The position numbers and the translations under genes are program-made. Positions 16,370 to 25,211 of a stretch of 64,000 nucleotides of DNA are shown here, in pieces. Source of the stretch: Mesorhizobium sp. RMAD-H1 (GTDB taxonomy: Bacteria > Pseudomonadota > Alphaproteobacteria > Rhizobiales > Rhizobiaceae); NCBI RefSeq assembly GCF_014191375.1, contig NZ_JACHWN010000001.1, positions 372,001 through 436,000 of the forward strand. The letters are read 5' to 3'. The notes beneath the pieces are model-generated. The model saw only the letters and a program-made list of their open reading frames with translations. It was not told the DNA's origin and ran no database searches. Position 1 is the stretch's first letter. The number at the start of each line of letters is the position of its first letter.

Positions 16370-17283
16370 GCGAAGCCTCGCAGGCGGCGCGTGCCGGTCC
16401 CGGCATAGCGCTCGATCATGCTTGCGCAGAACTCCGCGAATTCCTCCTTCACCAGCGGCGGGCTCGTATGATGGGGTGCGACGCCGCGATGCTCGGGCGT
16501 GAAGCAGAAGGTGAGCGTCACGTCGAATTCCTCGAGCGCCTCCATCTGCCGGTCGAACCAGGCGAGCGCGTTGGGGCGGAAGCTGTCCGCCCAGGAGAGC
16601 CCGGTCCTGAGCGATTTTACGCCGAGCCGCTTCAGCCAGGCCACGCCCTCCTCGAGGCGCGGGTCCTCGAAATGGAACCACTGGCAGATGCCGAGATCCG
16701 GCGTGTGGCGGGCGAACTCCTCAAGCGCCGGCTTAGGCGTGCCGTCCTCGCGGATCAACCCCATATAGAAATGCCGGTAATAGGACGAGCCTTCGGCCTC
16801 CTTGTGCCGCGTCGTCGCGCCCCATTCCTGCGGCAGATCGAACAGGCTGTACCACTGGATGCGCGGCGCACGTCCTTTCAATAGTTCCGCGGTCCGCTTC
16901 AACCCCCAGAGCTGCACCTCCTCCGCGCCGAAGGTCGAGACGCCGACTTCGCTGACCCAGACCGGCAGGTCGGTCAAAGCCTGGATCTCCGCCAGCTTCT
17001 GCGGCCATTCGTGAATGGACCAGAGGTTCCAGTCGAGCGGGAAGCCGTGGATGGCGATCGCGTCCACATGGTCGAGCACCCCGCGCCCCTGCATGTTCTG
17101 GATGAAGAGCGGATCAATCGGCGAGATGCCGCCAAGAACGGTGACGACATCGGGATTGGTATCATGCACGGCATCGGCGGCCACGATGGCCATGTCGGCG
17201 AAGAGCGACCAGTCCGGATCGATCTCGATATCCCAATGCGATTTGTTGTTGGGTTCGTTCCATATCATCGCAGCTTCGATCAT
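16366..17283 (-). CDS. Glycoside-hydrolase-like TIM barrel, apparently circularly permuted
   Basis: 305 residues with GAGGTGAGAGA directly before the ATG, so the N-terminus is well supported. The acid/base motif WNEPN, normally at strand 4 in clan GH-A enzymes, is at residues 8-12. The candidate nucleophile motif VSEVGVS (Glu112) follows at a normal distance. The strands expected before WNEPN instead come at the C-terminus: LKRLGVKSLRTGLSWADSF (218-235), LTFCFTPEHRG (257-267), and EEFAEFCASMIERYA (280-294). This is the order strands 4-8 then 1-3. Closest in feel are beta-xylosidase/GH39-like proteins. The substrate is unknown; neighbours suggest the glycan made by this operon. Confidence 0.7.
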   Translation of the reverse strand: MIEAAMIWNEPNNKSHWDIEIDPDWSLFADMAIVAADAVHDTNPDVVTVLGGISPIDPLFIQNMQGRGVLDHVDAIAIHGFPLDWNLWSIHEWPQKLAEIQALTDLPVWVSEVGVSTFGAEEVQLWGLKRTAELLKGRAPRIQWYSLFDLPQEWGATTRHKEAEGSSYYRHFYMGLIREDGTPKPALEEFARHTPDLGICQWFHFEDPRLEEGVAWLKRLGVKSLRTGLSWADSFRPNALAWFDRQMEALEEFDVTLTFCFTPEHRGVAPHHTSPPLVKEEFAEFCASMIERYAGTGTRRLRGFA

Positions 17284-17287
17284 TCTC

Positions 17288-18136
17288 TCACCTCGGTTGC
17301 GTTTCGGTCTTCGGGGCTTGAAGGGGCCGGATTATCCGTCTGGGGCCGAACAGTCGCCGCCCCGCCGGAGCGGCGACGGTAACGTTGGAGCCGTTCGCCA
17401 GCGCTGGATCGGTCTCGGATTTGCGGAGCATGTCGCCGGCGGCGCGATAGCCTTCCAGCGTGCCGACATCGACATAGCGCGCCCCGGCCCTCACGCCGAT
17501 GGCTTCCCCGCCGCGGGCCAGATAGGCGTTGACGAGCGTGCCCATATATTCGTCGGCGCGCCCGCGCTCGATCCAGAGCTGCCTGAGATCATGCAGGATC
17601 CGCCCCGGCATCCGGAAGGCGCCCCAGACCCAATGGGTCGAGGGGTGAGGGGCCTTCACCTGGATCTCGCGCACCCGACCGGCATCGTCCGTTTCCACCG
17701 CGTCGAAGGCGGAGGGGTTGTCGACGGGGAAGAGCAGGAAGGCGAGCCTGTCATCGGGGAGGGCGAGAAACCCGTCCGCCGGCAGCCAGATTGTGTCGGG
17801 CAGCCCGATGAGCACCTGCTCTTCCGGCGCAATTAGGGGCGCCACACAGAAGATCGCGTCGCACAGGCCCGCCGGTTCCGGCTGGACGACATAGGCGACG
17901 GAGGCCGGCCCGTAGCCGCCGCCATAATATTCCATGATGTCGGATTTGCCCGGCGCGATCACGAAGCAGAGCTTGTCCGCGCCGCCGCGTATCATGCGCT
18001 CGCACAGATATTCACTGACCGCGCAGGGCCGTTCGGAGGCGCCGTCCCGCCTGCTGCCGACGGGCAGGAGCTCCTTCGAGAAAGCCAGCGGCTGGATCCG
18101 GCTGCCGGCCCCCGCGGCTGGGATGATACCCCACAT
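17288..18136 (-). CDS. Sugar-phosphate nucleotidyltransferase
   Basis: 282 residues. The signature IPAAGAGSRIQPLAFSKELLPVG at the N-terminus carries G-x-G-S-R and the Lys of the nucleotidyltransferase (RmlA/GalU/GlmU) fold. VLIGLPDTIW holds the metal-site Asp, and VDVGTLEGY is typical of the C-terminal strand. It would join a sugar-1-phosphate to NTP, giving the activated donor for the two glycosyltransferases beside it. Which sugar and base cannot be told. The spacing of 4 nt on each side marks it as part of the operon. Confidence 0.87.
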   Translation of the reverse strand: MWGIIPAAGAGSRIQPLAFSKELLPVGSRRDGASERPCAVSEYLCERMIRGGADKLCFVIAPGKSDIMEYYGGGYGPASVAYVVQPEPAGLCDAIFCVAPLIAPEEQVLIGLPDTIWLPADGFLALPDDRLAFLLFPVDNPSAFDAVETDDAGRVREIQVKAPHPSTHWVWGAFRMPGRILHDLRQLWIERGRADEYMGTLVNAYLARGGEAIGVRAGARYVDVGTLEGYRAAGDMLRKSETDPALANGSNVTVAAPAGRRLFGPRRIIRPLQAPKTETQPR

Positions 18137-18139
18137 GGT

Positions 18140-19246
18140 TCAGCTCCCCTGTATCTGCAGTTCCGGTTCGTCGCTTCTCGCAGACAGAACCTGGTTGAGA
18201 TAGGATTCCAGCTCTTCCGCCCGCCGGTCGGATGTATGCTCGGCGAGCGTGCGCTCGCGGGCGCGGGCGGCGATCCGCTTCAGTTCCGCCTCGTCGCGGC
18301 CGAGTGCCGCCAGCGTATCGGCGGAGGATTGCGCCACCAGGATCTCGCTGCCCGGCTCGAAGAATTGGTCGAGCCCCTGCCACCAGTCGGACAGGACAGG
18401 CACGCCGCAGGCCGCCGCCTCGAAGAGCCGGCCGGAGGGGCACCAGCCCATCTCGGCCATGGCCCGCCGGGTGATGTTGAGCGTCAGCCGTGCGGATGAG
18501 TAGAAAGCGGGATGCTCCTCCGGCGGCAGGTGACGGACGAAGAAGATGTTGTCCGCCCAGGGAAAGTCTTCCGGATATTGCGCGCCCGCGATGACGAAGC
18601 GCGCCTCCGGCCGCTGCCGGGCGGCGGCGACCAGCAGTTCCTCCAGCGCCTGCTGCCGGTCGGCGGCATAGGTCCCGATATAGGAGAGATCGGCGGCATA
18701 GTTCCGGCGCGCTGCGGTCGGCCGGTGCGTGGCCGGGTCGACATGGCCGAAAAGCGCCTTTACCCGCCGGGCCCCCAACCGCTCGCGCAATTCGCTCAGC
18801 GCGCCGCCGCCGGTATAGCTCAGCACCAGGTCGAAATCCTTGAGGCCCCGTGGTCCGACATAGGTGAGGCTTTCCCCCCGGTCGAGGGCGGAAAGCGTCA
18901 CCGGCGTGTCGAGATCATAGAACACCTTTACCGCGCGTTCGGCCGACAGGGCCAGTTCGGAGGCCGCGATGCCATCGGGGCAATAGGAGGTGACCATCAC
19001 CGCATCTGCGTCGCGCAAATGGCGTTGCGCAGCCGGCAGCACGTCTTCCCAGTCCTGATAGAGAACGAGTTCGCCGTTCTTGATTTCATAGAGATCGCGC
19101 GTGCCGGCGTAATAGGGGACGTCGCGCTCGAAGAAAGTCACCGTCCAGCCCCGGCGCGCCAGGGCGCGCGTGAGCCCGCGCCAGAGCGTGGCATGGCCGT
19201 TTCCCCAGGACGACGAGATCGTCAGGCCGAAGACCACCATTTTCAC
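18140..19246 (-). CDS. Glycosyltransferase, GT-B fold, CgeB-like
   Basis: 368 residues. The N-terminal Rossmann domain begins VVFGLTISSSWGNGHATLWRGL. The C-terminal donor site reads GWCPSGRLFEAAACGVPVLSDWWQGLDQFF, the form seen in CgeB/DUF3880-type glycosyltransferases. No signal peptide or membrane segment, so cytoplasmic. It overlaps the histidine phosphatase gene by 4 nt upstream. It is the intact transferase of the operon; its acceptor may be an inositol (phosphate) derivative, an inference from the neighbouring synthase. Confidence 0.85.
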   Translation of the reverse strand: MKMVVFGLTISSSWGNGHATLWRGLTRALARRGWTVTFFERDVPYYAGTRDLYEIKNGELVLYQDWEDVLPAAQRHLRDADAVMVTSYCPDGIAASELALSAERAVKVFYDLDTPVTLSALDRGESLTYVGPRGLKDFDLVLSYTGGGALSELRERLGARRVKALFGHVDPATHRPTAARRNYAADLSYIGTYAADRQQALEELLVAAARQRPEARFVIAGAQYPEDFPWADNIFFVRHLPPEEHPAFYSSARLTLNITRRAMAEMGWCPSGRLFEAAACGVPVLSDWWQGLDQFFEPGSEILVAQSSADTLAALGRDEAELKRIAARARERTLAEHTSDRRAEELESYLNQVLSARSDEPELQIQGS

Positions 19247-19863
19247 GGAACCACCTCCTCGCGCCCTGCGAACCGGTTTCCGTCGAGCGCCAGCATTGTC
19301 CCGCGTCCCTCATCGATGAGAAGCGTGGTGACGGAAGCCGGAGCCACCTCGAAATCATGGATTGTCTGGAAGGACGTGCCGAGATAGCGGCAGATGGCGG
19401 CCTTGATGACGTCGCTGTGGCTGACGAGGCAGACCGAGCCGCCGGTAAATGTCTCGCTCAGCCGGTCGATGAAGCCTGTCAGACGCGCGGCCACGTCGTT
19501 CATCGTTTCTCCCGCGGGCGTGCGGGCGGTCTCGCGCTCGGCGTTCCAGCGCCGCCAGTCCGGATCCTCTTCCAGCGCGTCGAATGTCTGGCCCGCCCAG
19601 CGCCCGAAATCGATCTCGTCCAGTTCCTCGGCTATCCCATATTCGAGCCCGGTGACAGAGGCTATGCATTCGGCGGTTTCCCGCGCGCGCGGCTGCGGGC
19701 TGCTGAAGAGCGCATCAAGCCCTATGGCGGCCATGCGACTGGCCAGCATCTCGGCCTGGATGCGCCCGGTCTCCGAAAGATGCACTCCCGGCATGCGCCC
19801 GGTCAGGATCTTGCCGACATGGTCGTGATCGGCATGGCGCAACAGGTGGACCATGGTGCTCAC
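19243..19863 (-). CDS. Histidine phosphatase family protein
   Basis: 206 residues from a GTG that overlaps the upstream stop (GTGA); an ATG 9 nt later is an alternative. LLRHADHD gives the RHG-type catalytic His with Asp in place of Gly. [12 protein letters not shown] and the [13 protein letters not shown] motif with its Glu follow, and SHSDVIKA holds the second His. Members dephosphorylate small molecules (phosphoglycerate, cobalamin or sugar phosphates). Between an inositol-phosphate synthase and a glycosyltransferase the likely substrate is an inositol- or glycosyl-phosphate, by inference. Confidence 0.88.
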   Translation of the reverse strand: MSTMVHLLRHADHDHVGKILTGRMPGVHLSETGRIQAEMLASRMAAIGLDALFSSPQPRARETAECIASVTGLEYGIAEELDEIDFGRWAGQTFDALEEDPDWRRWNAERETARTPAGETMNDVAARLTGFIDRLSETFTGGSVCLVSHSDVIKAAICRYLGTSFQTIHDFEVAPASVTTLLIDEGRGTMLALDGNRFAGREEVVP

Positions 19864-20963
19864 TGGCGGACTCCGGCCGGTTGTACGGGATCGCCGGAAA
19901 TGAAGTCGAGCGTCCGCGCGCGGGCCTCCGCATCGGTGAACTGCTCGGGCGGCGATTTCATAAAATAGCTCGACGGGCCGACCAGTGCGCCGCCGATGCC
20001 GCGGTCGAGCGCCAGCTTCGCGCAGCGCACCGCGTCGATCACCACGCCTGCGGAGTTGGGCGAGTCCCAGACCTCGAGCTTAACCTCGGCATTGATGGGC
20101 ACTCCACCGAAAGCCGTGCCCTCCATGCGGATATAGGCCCATTTGCGGTCGGTCAGCCACGGCACATGGTCGCTCGGGCCGACATGCACGTTCTCCGCCG
20201 GCATCGGCACGCCGAGCTGGCTCGTCACGGATTGGGTCTTGGAAATCTTCTTCGATTCCAGCCGCTCCCGCTCCAGCATGTTCTGGAAATCGGTGTTTCC
20301 GCCGAAATTCAGCTGATAGGTGCGGTCGAGCTTGATGCCCCTTTCGCGGAAGAGGTTGGTGAGCACGCGGTGGACGATTGTCGCCCCCACCTGGCTCTTA
20401 ATGTCGTCGCCGATCAGCGGCAGGCCGCGCTCCTCGAAGCGCCGGCGCCACTCGGGGCGCGAGGCGATGAAGACGGGGATGCAGTTGACGAAGGCGCAGC
20501 CGGCCTCAAGCGCCCGCTCGGCATACCAGAGCGAGGCGCGCTCCGAGCCGACCGGCAGGTAGGAGACGAGGATGTCGGTGCGGCTGCGGGTGAGCACCTC
20601 AGTCACATCCGCCTCCGGCTCGTCGGATTCCTCGACCAGATGCCGGACATATTGGCCGATGCCGTCCAGCGTCTTGCCGCGCTCGACCCTGACACCTGTC
20701 GGCGGCACGTCGGCGAAGCGCATCGTGTTGTTGGGCGGCGCGAAGACCGCCTCCGAGACGTCGCGGCCGACCTTGGCGGCGCTCACGTCGAAGGCCGAGG
20801 AGATCACGATATCGTCGACCTTGTATCCGCCCACTTCGGTGCTCATCAGGCCGGGAACCGGTTCCTGGGAATTGATCCCGCCGTAATAGCTGAGCCCCTG
20901 TACGAAGGATGACGCGCAGTTGCCGACGCCGACGATCCCAACTCTCAAACCCGTATCCTGCAT
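19860..20963 (-). CDS. ino1: Inositol-3-phosphate synthase
   Basis: 367 residues, started at the ATG after GGAGGTGGAGC; a longer reading frame to 21080 lacks a ribosome site. The NAD-binding loop is [17 protein letters not shown], and the catalytic-domain blocks [15 protein letters not shown] and [14 protein letters not shown] match the prokaryotic Ino1 class. The enzyme converts glucose-6-phosphate to 1D-myo-inositol-3-phosphate with internal NAD cycling. Most rhizobia degrade inositol rather than make it, so its presence at the head of a glycan operon is informative. It is first of seven overlapping genes running to 14479. Confidence 0.93.
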   Translation of the reverse strand: MQDTGLRVGIVGVGNCASSFVQGLSYYGGINSQEPVPGLMSTEVGGYKVDDIVISSAFDVSAAKVGRDVSEAVFAPPNNTMRFADVPPTGVRVERGKTLDGIGQYVRHLVEESDEPEADVTEVLTRSRTDILVSYLPVGSERASLWYAERALEAGCAFVNCIPVFIASRPEWRRRFEERGLPLIGDDIKSQVGATIVHRVLTNLFRERGIKLDRTYQLNFGGNTDFQNMLERERLESKKISKTQSVTSQLGVPMPAENVHVGPSDHVPWLTDRKWAYIRMEGTAFGGVPINAEVKLEVWDSPNSAGVVIDAVRCAKLALDRGIGGALVGPSSYFMKSPPEQFTDAEARARTLDFISGDPVQPAGVRQ

Positions 20964-21090
20964 GCTCCACCTCCAGAGCAGGCCCGGGAAAGTGCGAAGC
21001 TGCTTTCCTTCCGGACCTGCGTAAAAATCTCGCGCTGCCGAGGGCCATTGCGTACCGAAACGTGACTGACGCACCCTCAAGCAGCCTCCA

Positions 21091-21115
21091 AACCACTGAA
21101 CGGCTTCATTGTTCC
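21091..21115 (-). promoter_or_regulatory. EcfG-like promoter candidate (near-consensus)
   Basis: Minus strand GGAAC (21115-21111), 16 nt, GGTT (21094-21091). It lies in the 203-bp gap before the ino1 operon, 128 nt from its start codon. Same -10 variant as at 13628-13652. Confidence 0.35.
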
Positions 21116-21166
21116 TGAGTAGAAGGTTTTGCGGCTCAGCCCCTTCACTTGCAGATGGCCGTGCGC

Positions 21167-21700
21167 CTATGGTCTTGCATCAACTTGACGTTGCTGCTTC
21201 GCGGCGCCAGTGGTGCGAGCCGGCTTATGCAGGGCAATGTTCTTGGCCAGCAGAAAACAGTCGTTGTCGCCGCGATCGACGACATGCCAGCCGAGCCCTC
21301 TGTAGAATCCGAGAACGTCTTGGTTACCGCAATCCACTTCGAGTTCGGCCCGTTCGATGCCGTGGCGGGCCAGGATGCGCTCCGCCGCCTGCATCATCTG
21401 TCGCCCGATACCGGCGCGCTGCAGAGGGTGAAAGGTGCGCACGGCCCATAGATAGGCCAGCGATTTTCGGCCATGTTGCCGGAAACGCACCCATACCTGT
21501 GCGATGGGAAACTCCGCCGCGATCGCCAGCAGCATGAGCCCGTCACCCCGCTCCTGCGCTTCGAAAGCGTCGCGGATGATGTTTCTATGGCGCGTATAAA
21601 GCCCCATCCATTCCAGTGCTGGCAGATCTTCTTTCTGGCAGGGGCGGATCGTCGCCCGGACCGTCACCTCCACTTTGCCGAATTCCTGCAGGTGGGTCAT
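21167..21700 (-). CDS. GNAT family N-acetyltransferase
   Basis: 177 residues, started at the ATG that overlaps the upstream stop (ATGA), with GGAGGAG further up. The acetyl-CoA loop is [22 protein letters not shown], followed by [14 protein letters not shown], both standard GNAT motifs. It is the last gene of a four-gene minus-strand operon of glycan-type genes and may acetylate an amino sugar. A role with the ino1 cluster next door is conceivable, but a 203-bp gap separates them. Confidence 0.87.
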   Translation of the reverse strand: MTHLQEFGKVEVTVRATIRPCQKEDLPALEWMGLYTRHRNIIRDAFEAQERGDGLMLLAIAAEFPIAQVWVRFRQHGRKSLAYLWAVRTFHPLQRAGIGRQMMQAAERILARHGIERAELEVDCGNQDVLGFYRGLGWHVVDRGDNDCFLLAKNIALHKPARTTGAAKQQRQVDARP

Positions 21701-22512
21701 GTCGCCTGAAACTCCTCCAGGCCGATGCGGCGCTGGATCTCCGCCCGGTATTTGAGCCAGTTTTCCGCCACGCAATCGCTGGCCGGCCGATCATAGTAGG
21801 ACCAGGGCAGGTGTCGTGCGTTGAGACCGGCAAAATGCGCTCCAGCGCGGCCGAGATAGGGCTGCTGCGGCCAGAAGGGCGAGCATATCGTCACCTCCTC
21901 GGTGGACACGATATGTGCCGGCCGCCTGCGGTCCATGGCGAGGGCCTGCAATCCCTGTTCATCGAGTTCGGACCGCAGAAGCAGGGGATGGTCCCGCAGG
22001 ACGGTCTGCAGCGCCTCGCCCGGATCATAGCCGGGCGGGAAACCGCGTATGCCGGTATTGCGCGGCTCGGGACGGGTCAGGTCGCTGAACACGCCGAAAG
22101 CGCTCTTCACATCAGCCGCGATCAGACATCGCGGCGGCTCTTCCCGGCGCCAGACATCGACCGTGGGCGGTATGTCCCAGAGGATGCAATCATTGTCGAG
22201 CGCGATCTCGAAGCGATCGGGAAAGACGCGCAGCGGCGCGAGTTTCCATGCCACGCCCTCGGCCATTCCCTGGTCGAGGTGAGAATTGAAGAAATCAGGC
22301 ATGCCGCCGGCAGCAAGCCATCGCACGCGGTCGGGAACAGACCCTGTCCGCCGGCGCGCCTCCTCGACCGGCACGGAATTGACAACCACCGCCAGCGCCG
22401 CATCCGGGCCGAATGCCTGGGCGGCACCCCAGATCGACAGCCGCAACGCCTCGAAGCCGAAATCCGAGACATCGCCCACTGTCCAGCGGATGCCGAAATT
22501 ATCGTTGCGCAT
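21697..22512 (-). CDS. Uncharacterised protein, possible GT-A glycosyltransferase
   Basis: 271 residues, started at MRNDNFGIRW, 14 nt inside the end of the upstream gene. IRWTVGDVSDFGFEALRLSI at the start and FEIALDNDCILWDIP near residue 105 look like a nucleotide-sugar-binding strand followed by a DxD-type metal motif (DND). No close family is recognised. Its place between two acetyltransferase genes and a GT2-like gene supports a sugar-transfer role, at low certainty. Confidence 0.55.
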   Translation of the reverse strand: MRNDNFGIRWTVGDVSDFGFEALRLSIWGAAQAFGPDAALAVVVNSVPVEEARRRTGSVPDRVRWLAAGGMPDFFNSHLDQGMAEGVAWKLAPLRVFPDRFEIALDNDCILWDIPPTVDVWRREEPPRCLIAADVKSAFGVFSDLTRPEPRNTGIRGFPPGYDPGEALQTVLRDHPLLLRSELDEQGLQALAMDRRRPAHIVSTEEVTICSPFWPQQPYLGRAGAHFAGLNARHLPWSYYDRPASDCVAENWLKYRAEIQRRIGLEEFQAT

Positions 22513-23491
22513 CGGTCTGCTCCCGGTCCGGTGGAATGAGCTGCCGTCCATGGGTGGGCTCGTCCACCGCGCCCCAATGGTATTTGTAGGGCTCGCGCCC
22601 GCGCAGGAAATCGAAAGACCGGTGTCCTTCGCGCTGCGCCTCCTCGATCGTATGGCCGACGAGGATGGTGCCAAGCCCGAGCGCGGCATGTTCCGGATCG
22701 AAGCCGCCGATATAATAATAGCTGCGGCCTTTCGCGCCGAACGCGCAGAGCGCGGCGAGCATTTCCGATCCGTTTCGAAGGAGATAGAGGCGAAGAAGGC
22801 CCGCCGCTTCCAGCGCCGCCAGCGCCTCCCGCAGCCAGCCGAGCATGCGTGGATCGGCGAAGATGCCGGGCTCGTCGCGGCCGTTCCAGCGGCGGGTATG
22901 GAGATCGGCGAGCGCGTCGATATCCCTGGCGATCCCCCGGCAGGGTTCGCCCAGGCCGGCGCGCGCGGCGCGGCGGCGATAATAACGCAGGTTCTGCGCC
23001 ATCTTCTTATTCGGCCGCATCGGGAGAGAAAGAACGGCGCAGCTCTCCGCCGGCCCTGCTTTCTCGCGCCAGCGCCCAGGCACCGGCATGTGCAACAAGG
23101 GCGAACCTGTCCGAAGCTGGAAGAGATCGACAGGCCGTCCGAGCGCGGCTATTCCTCGCGACAGTGCAGCGGGATCAAGCGACGGGTCGAAGACGCCGTC
23201 CAGCCAGTCCGATGTTCCGGCACCCCAGGGCAGGAGCTGCCCTTCATGCTCAAAAAGCGGCAGCAGGCCGATAAGGTGGTCTTTCTCCCAAAAGCTCAGG
23301 ATCGCATCGTTCCCATCGGCGAAATGCCGGCGCCAGGAGAGGAGCCAGGCAGGGCTCTGAAACGGCGTCGCATGCGGATCGCGATGCCAGAGATCCCACC
23401 ATGCCGCTTCAATTCCGCCGGCATCCTCGAGAATTTCGATCTCTATGGCATCCCCGGATTGCATTTCTGCCAAACCTGAAAGCGAGGACAT
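22499..23491 (-). CDS. GNAT/FemAB-like acyltransferase (CelD/BcsL type)
   Basis: 330 residues from the ATG with GAGAGAA upstream. The N-terminal lobe reads WWDLWHRDPHATPFQSPAWLLSW. The second lobe ends GLGTILVGHTIEEAQREGH, FDFLRGREPYKYHWG, the pattern of the CelD/BcsL acetyltransferase domain linked to cellulose and other polysaccharide loci. It probably modifies a surface glycan with an acyl or amino-acyl group. Seven nt follow the GT2-like gene, so the operon is continuous. Confidence 0.82.
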   Translation of the reverse strand: MSSLSGLAEMQSGDAIEIEILEDAGGIEAAWWDLWHRDPHATPFQSPAWLLSWRRHFADGNDAILSFWEKDHLIGLLPLFEHEGQLLPWGAGTSDWLDGVFDPSLDPAALSRGIAALGRPVDLFQLRTGSPLLHMPVPGRWREKAGPAESCAVLSLPMRPNKKMAQNLRYYRRRAARAGLGEPCRGIARDIDALADLHTRRWNGRDEPGIFADPRMLGWLREALAALEAAGLLRLYLLRNGSEMLAALCAFGAKGRSYYYIGGFDPEHAALGLGTILVGHTIEEAQREGHRSFDFLRGREPYKYHWGAVDEPTHGRQLIPPDREQTDAQR

Positions 23492-23498
23492 CGTTCTC

Positions 23499-24341
23499 TC
23501 AAAAATTGGTGTGGACGAAGGATTTTGCCTCCAGAATTGCACGGGTCAGCCCGAAGCGCCGGGCGATATCGTCCCCGATCGGCTGGCCGAGCGAGCGCAC
23601 GGTCCTGTTGAAGCTGGATCGCCATTCGGCGAACGGCCCGTGATGTTCCGAATGATTTTCTTCCGTATTGACGAGATAGCCGACTGGAACCGGCAGGCGG
23701 ACGAGATTGACGCCCGCCTCCGCCGCCGCTTCAAGCCAGACATGGTGTGAGCCCAGTTCCCGGTGCGGATCCCGCCGCATCGGATCGGGGCTTTCCGGCT
23801 CCAGCCTCGCAATGGTGCTCGATCCGCAGAGATGGTGGAAATCGCCGTCGAAAACGCGGATATCCGGCAGTCTGACGGCGGATAATGAGGCGAAATCGAT
23901 CACAAATCCCGTGTCGATCACGCCGCCGATCTGGCCGGGGCCGATCAGCCGGCGCGCCGTCTCCACCAGCTTTCGCCCGACGAGATCGTCGGCGTCGAGA
24001 TACATCAGCAGGCCGCCGCCCTCCCGCCAGACCGCCTCCTTGATCCGCCATTTCTTGCAGCCGCTGTCGTCATTGGCGGGGCTGGGCTTTTCGAGCGGCC
24101 AATCGGCCTGCAGGAAACTGAAACGCGGATCGCCCCCGGTGAGCTGGTGCCAGCAGGCTGGCACGTCGTGGCCGGCAAGGATGAGGCGAAAATCCCCGTC
24201 GCTCTGGGCAAGCACCGAGCGCAGCGTCAGGTGAAGCAGATCATTGACACGGCCCCAGTCGCGTGCCGCCTCCCGGGCGATGAGAGGGACGCCGAATGTG
24301 AACTTTTCCCTCTGTGACGAAAAATTCTGATCGAAAGCCAT
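23499..24341 (-). CDS. GT2-like glycosyltransferase (rhamnosyltransferase-like)
   Basis: 280 residues, started at MAFDQNF after GGGGAGC. A nucleotide-sugar fold starts FGVPLIAREAARDWGRVNDLLHLTLRSVLAQ, and the metal-binding DxD appears as LLMYLDADD at about residue 125. The pattern resembles the putative rhamnosyltransferase family rather than classic GT2 enzymes. It heads a minus-strand operon of four genes ending at 21167, probably decorating an exported or surface glycan. Confidence 0.75.
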   Translation of the reverse strand: MAFDQNFSSQREKFTFGVPLIAREAARDWGRVNDLLHLTLRSVLAQSDGDFRLILAGHDVPACWHQLTGGDPRFSFLQADWPLEKPSPANDDSGCKKWRIKEAVWREGGGLLMYLDADDLVGRKLVETARRLIGPGQIGGVIDTGFVIDFASLSAVRLPDIRVFDGDFHHLCGSSTIARLEPESPDPMRRDPHRELGSHHVWLEAAAEAGVNLVRLPVPVGYLVNTEENHSEHHGPFAEWRSSFNRTVRSLGQPIGDDIARRFGLTRAILEAKSFVHTNF

Positions 24342-24506
24342 TATTGCTCCCCTGCATGTGCTGCGGGTCTTTTCGAGCCGCTTCATGGAGCCCAAACTCT
24401 TTTGGCGCCGTCAGGGTTGCGCTGCTGCACAGGATTGCTTTTTCGTCCGCGGCGGGCATGATGGCGCCCCGCACGGCACCAGCCTCGCCGATATCAAGGA
24501 GTTTGC

Positions 24507-25211
24507 ATGTCTCTCGATCCGAAAATCGTGGAGACGCTGAAAAGCGTTTCCACCGCTACATTGACCACGGTGCTTCTGAAGAAGGGTCTGCGCAATGTCT
24601 GGATGCGCGGCACCAGGCCGCTGCAGCCGGGCCAGGGCAGGGCCGTCGGTCCGGCCTTCACGCTGCGCTTCGTCCCCGCCCGCGAGGACCTCGCCACGCC
24701 TGAAAGCTGGGCCTCGCCGATCTCCACCCGCGCGGCGATCGAGGCGATGCCGGAAGGCGCAATCGCCGTGGCCGATGCGATGGGCGTGCTCGATGCCGGC
24801 ATCTTTGGCGATATCCTCTGCTCGCGCATGAAGAAGCGCGGCGTGGCAGGGCTGGTGACCGACGGCGTGATGCGCGATGCCGAAGGCGTGCTGGGCACCG
24901 GCCTTCCCGTCTGGTGCAACGGCGTTGCCGCGCCGCCCTCTGTCGCGGGCCTCACCTTCGTCGGCTGGCAGCAGCCGGTCGCCTGTGGCGGCGTCGCCGT
25001 TTTCCCCGATGATATCGTCGTGGTCGATGAGGACGGGGCGGTGCTCATCCCCGCCAAGTTCCTCGATGCCGTGCTCGCCGAAGCGCCGGAACAGGAGCGG
25101 ATGGAAGCCTGGATCATGACTGAGGTCGATCGGGGCGTGCCGTTGCCGGGCCTCTATCCGATGAACGACGAAACCAAGGCCCGCTACAAGGCCTGGAAGG
25201 AGGGGAAATGA
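24507..25211 (+). CDS. RraA family protein (4-hydroxy-4-methyl-2-oxoglutarate aldolase-like)
   Basis: 234 residues. The RraA/HMG-aldolase signature is clear: GDILCSRMKKRGVAGLVTDGVMRD near residue 105 contains the Gly-Asp loop and the Arg-Asp of the metal-pyruvate site, and VVVDEDGAVLIP follows. Such proteins are metal-dependent aldolases/decarboxylases acting on oxoacids; only some bind RNase E. AAGGAG precedes the ATG. The overlap of 4 nt with a DapA-like gene suggests the two act on the same oxo-sugar acid. Confidence 0.88.
   Translation: MSLDPKIVETLKSVSTATLTTVLLKKGLRNVWMRGTRPLQPGQGRAVGPAFTLRFVPAREDLATPESWASPISTRAAIEAMPEGAIAVADAMGVLDAGIFGDILCSRMKKRGVAGLVTDGVMRDAEGVLGTGLPVWCNGVAAPPSVAGLTFVGWQQPVACGGVAVFPDDIVVVDEDGAVLIPAKFLDAVLAEAPEQERMEAWIMTEVDRGVPLPGLYPMNDETKARYKAWKEGK

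Noticed and set aside
13711-20963. Mycothiol biosynthesis proper
   Set aside because: No MshC (cysteine ligase) gene, and a sugar nucleotidyltransferase, CgeB-like transferase and glycosidase-like protein are not part of that pathway.
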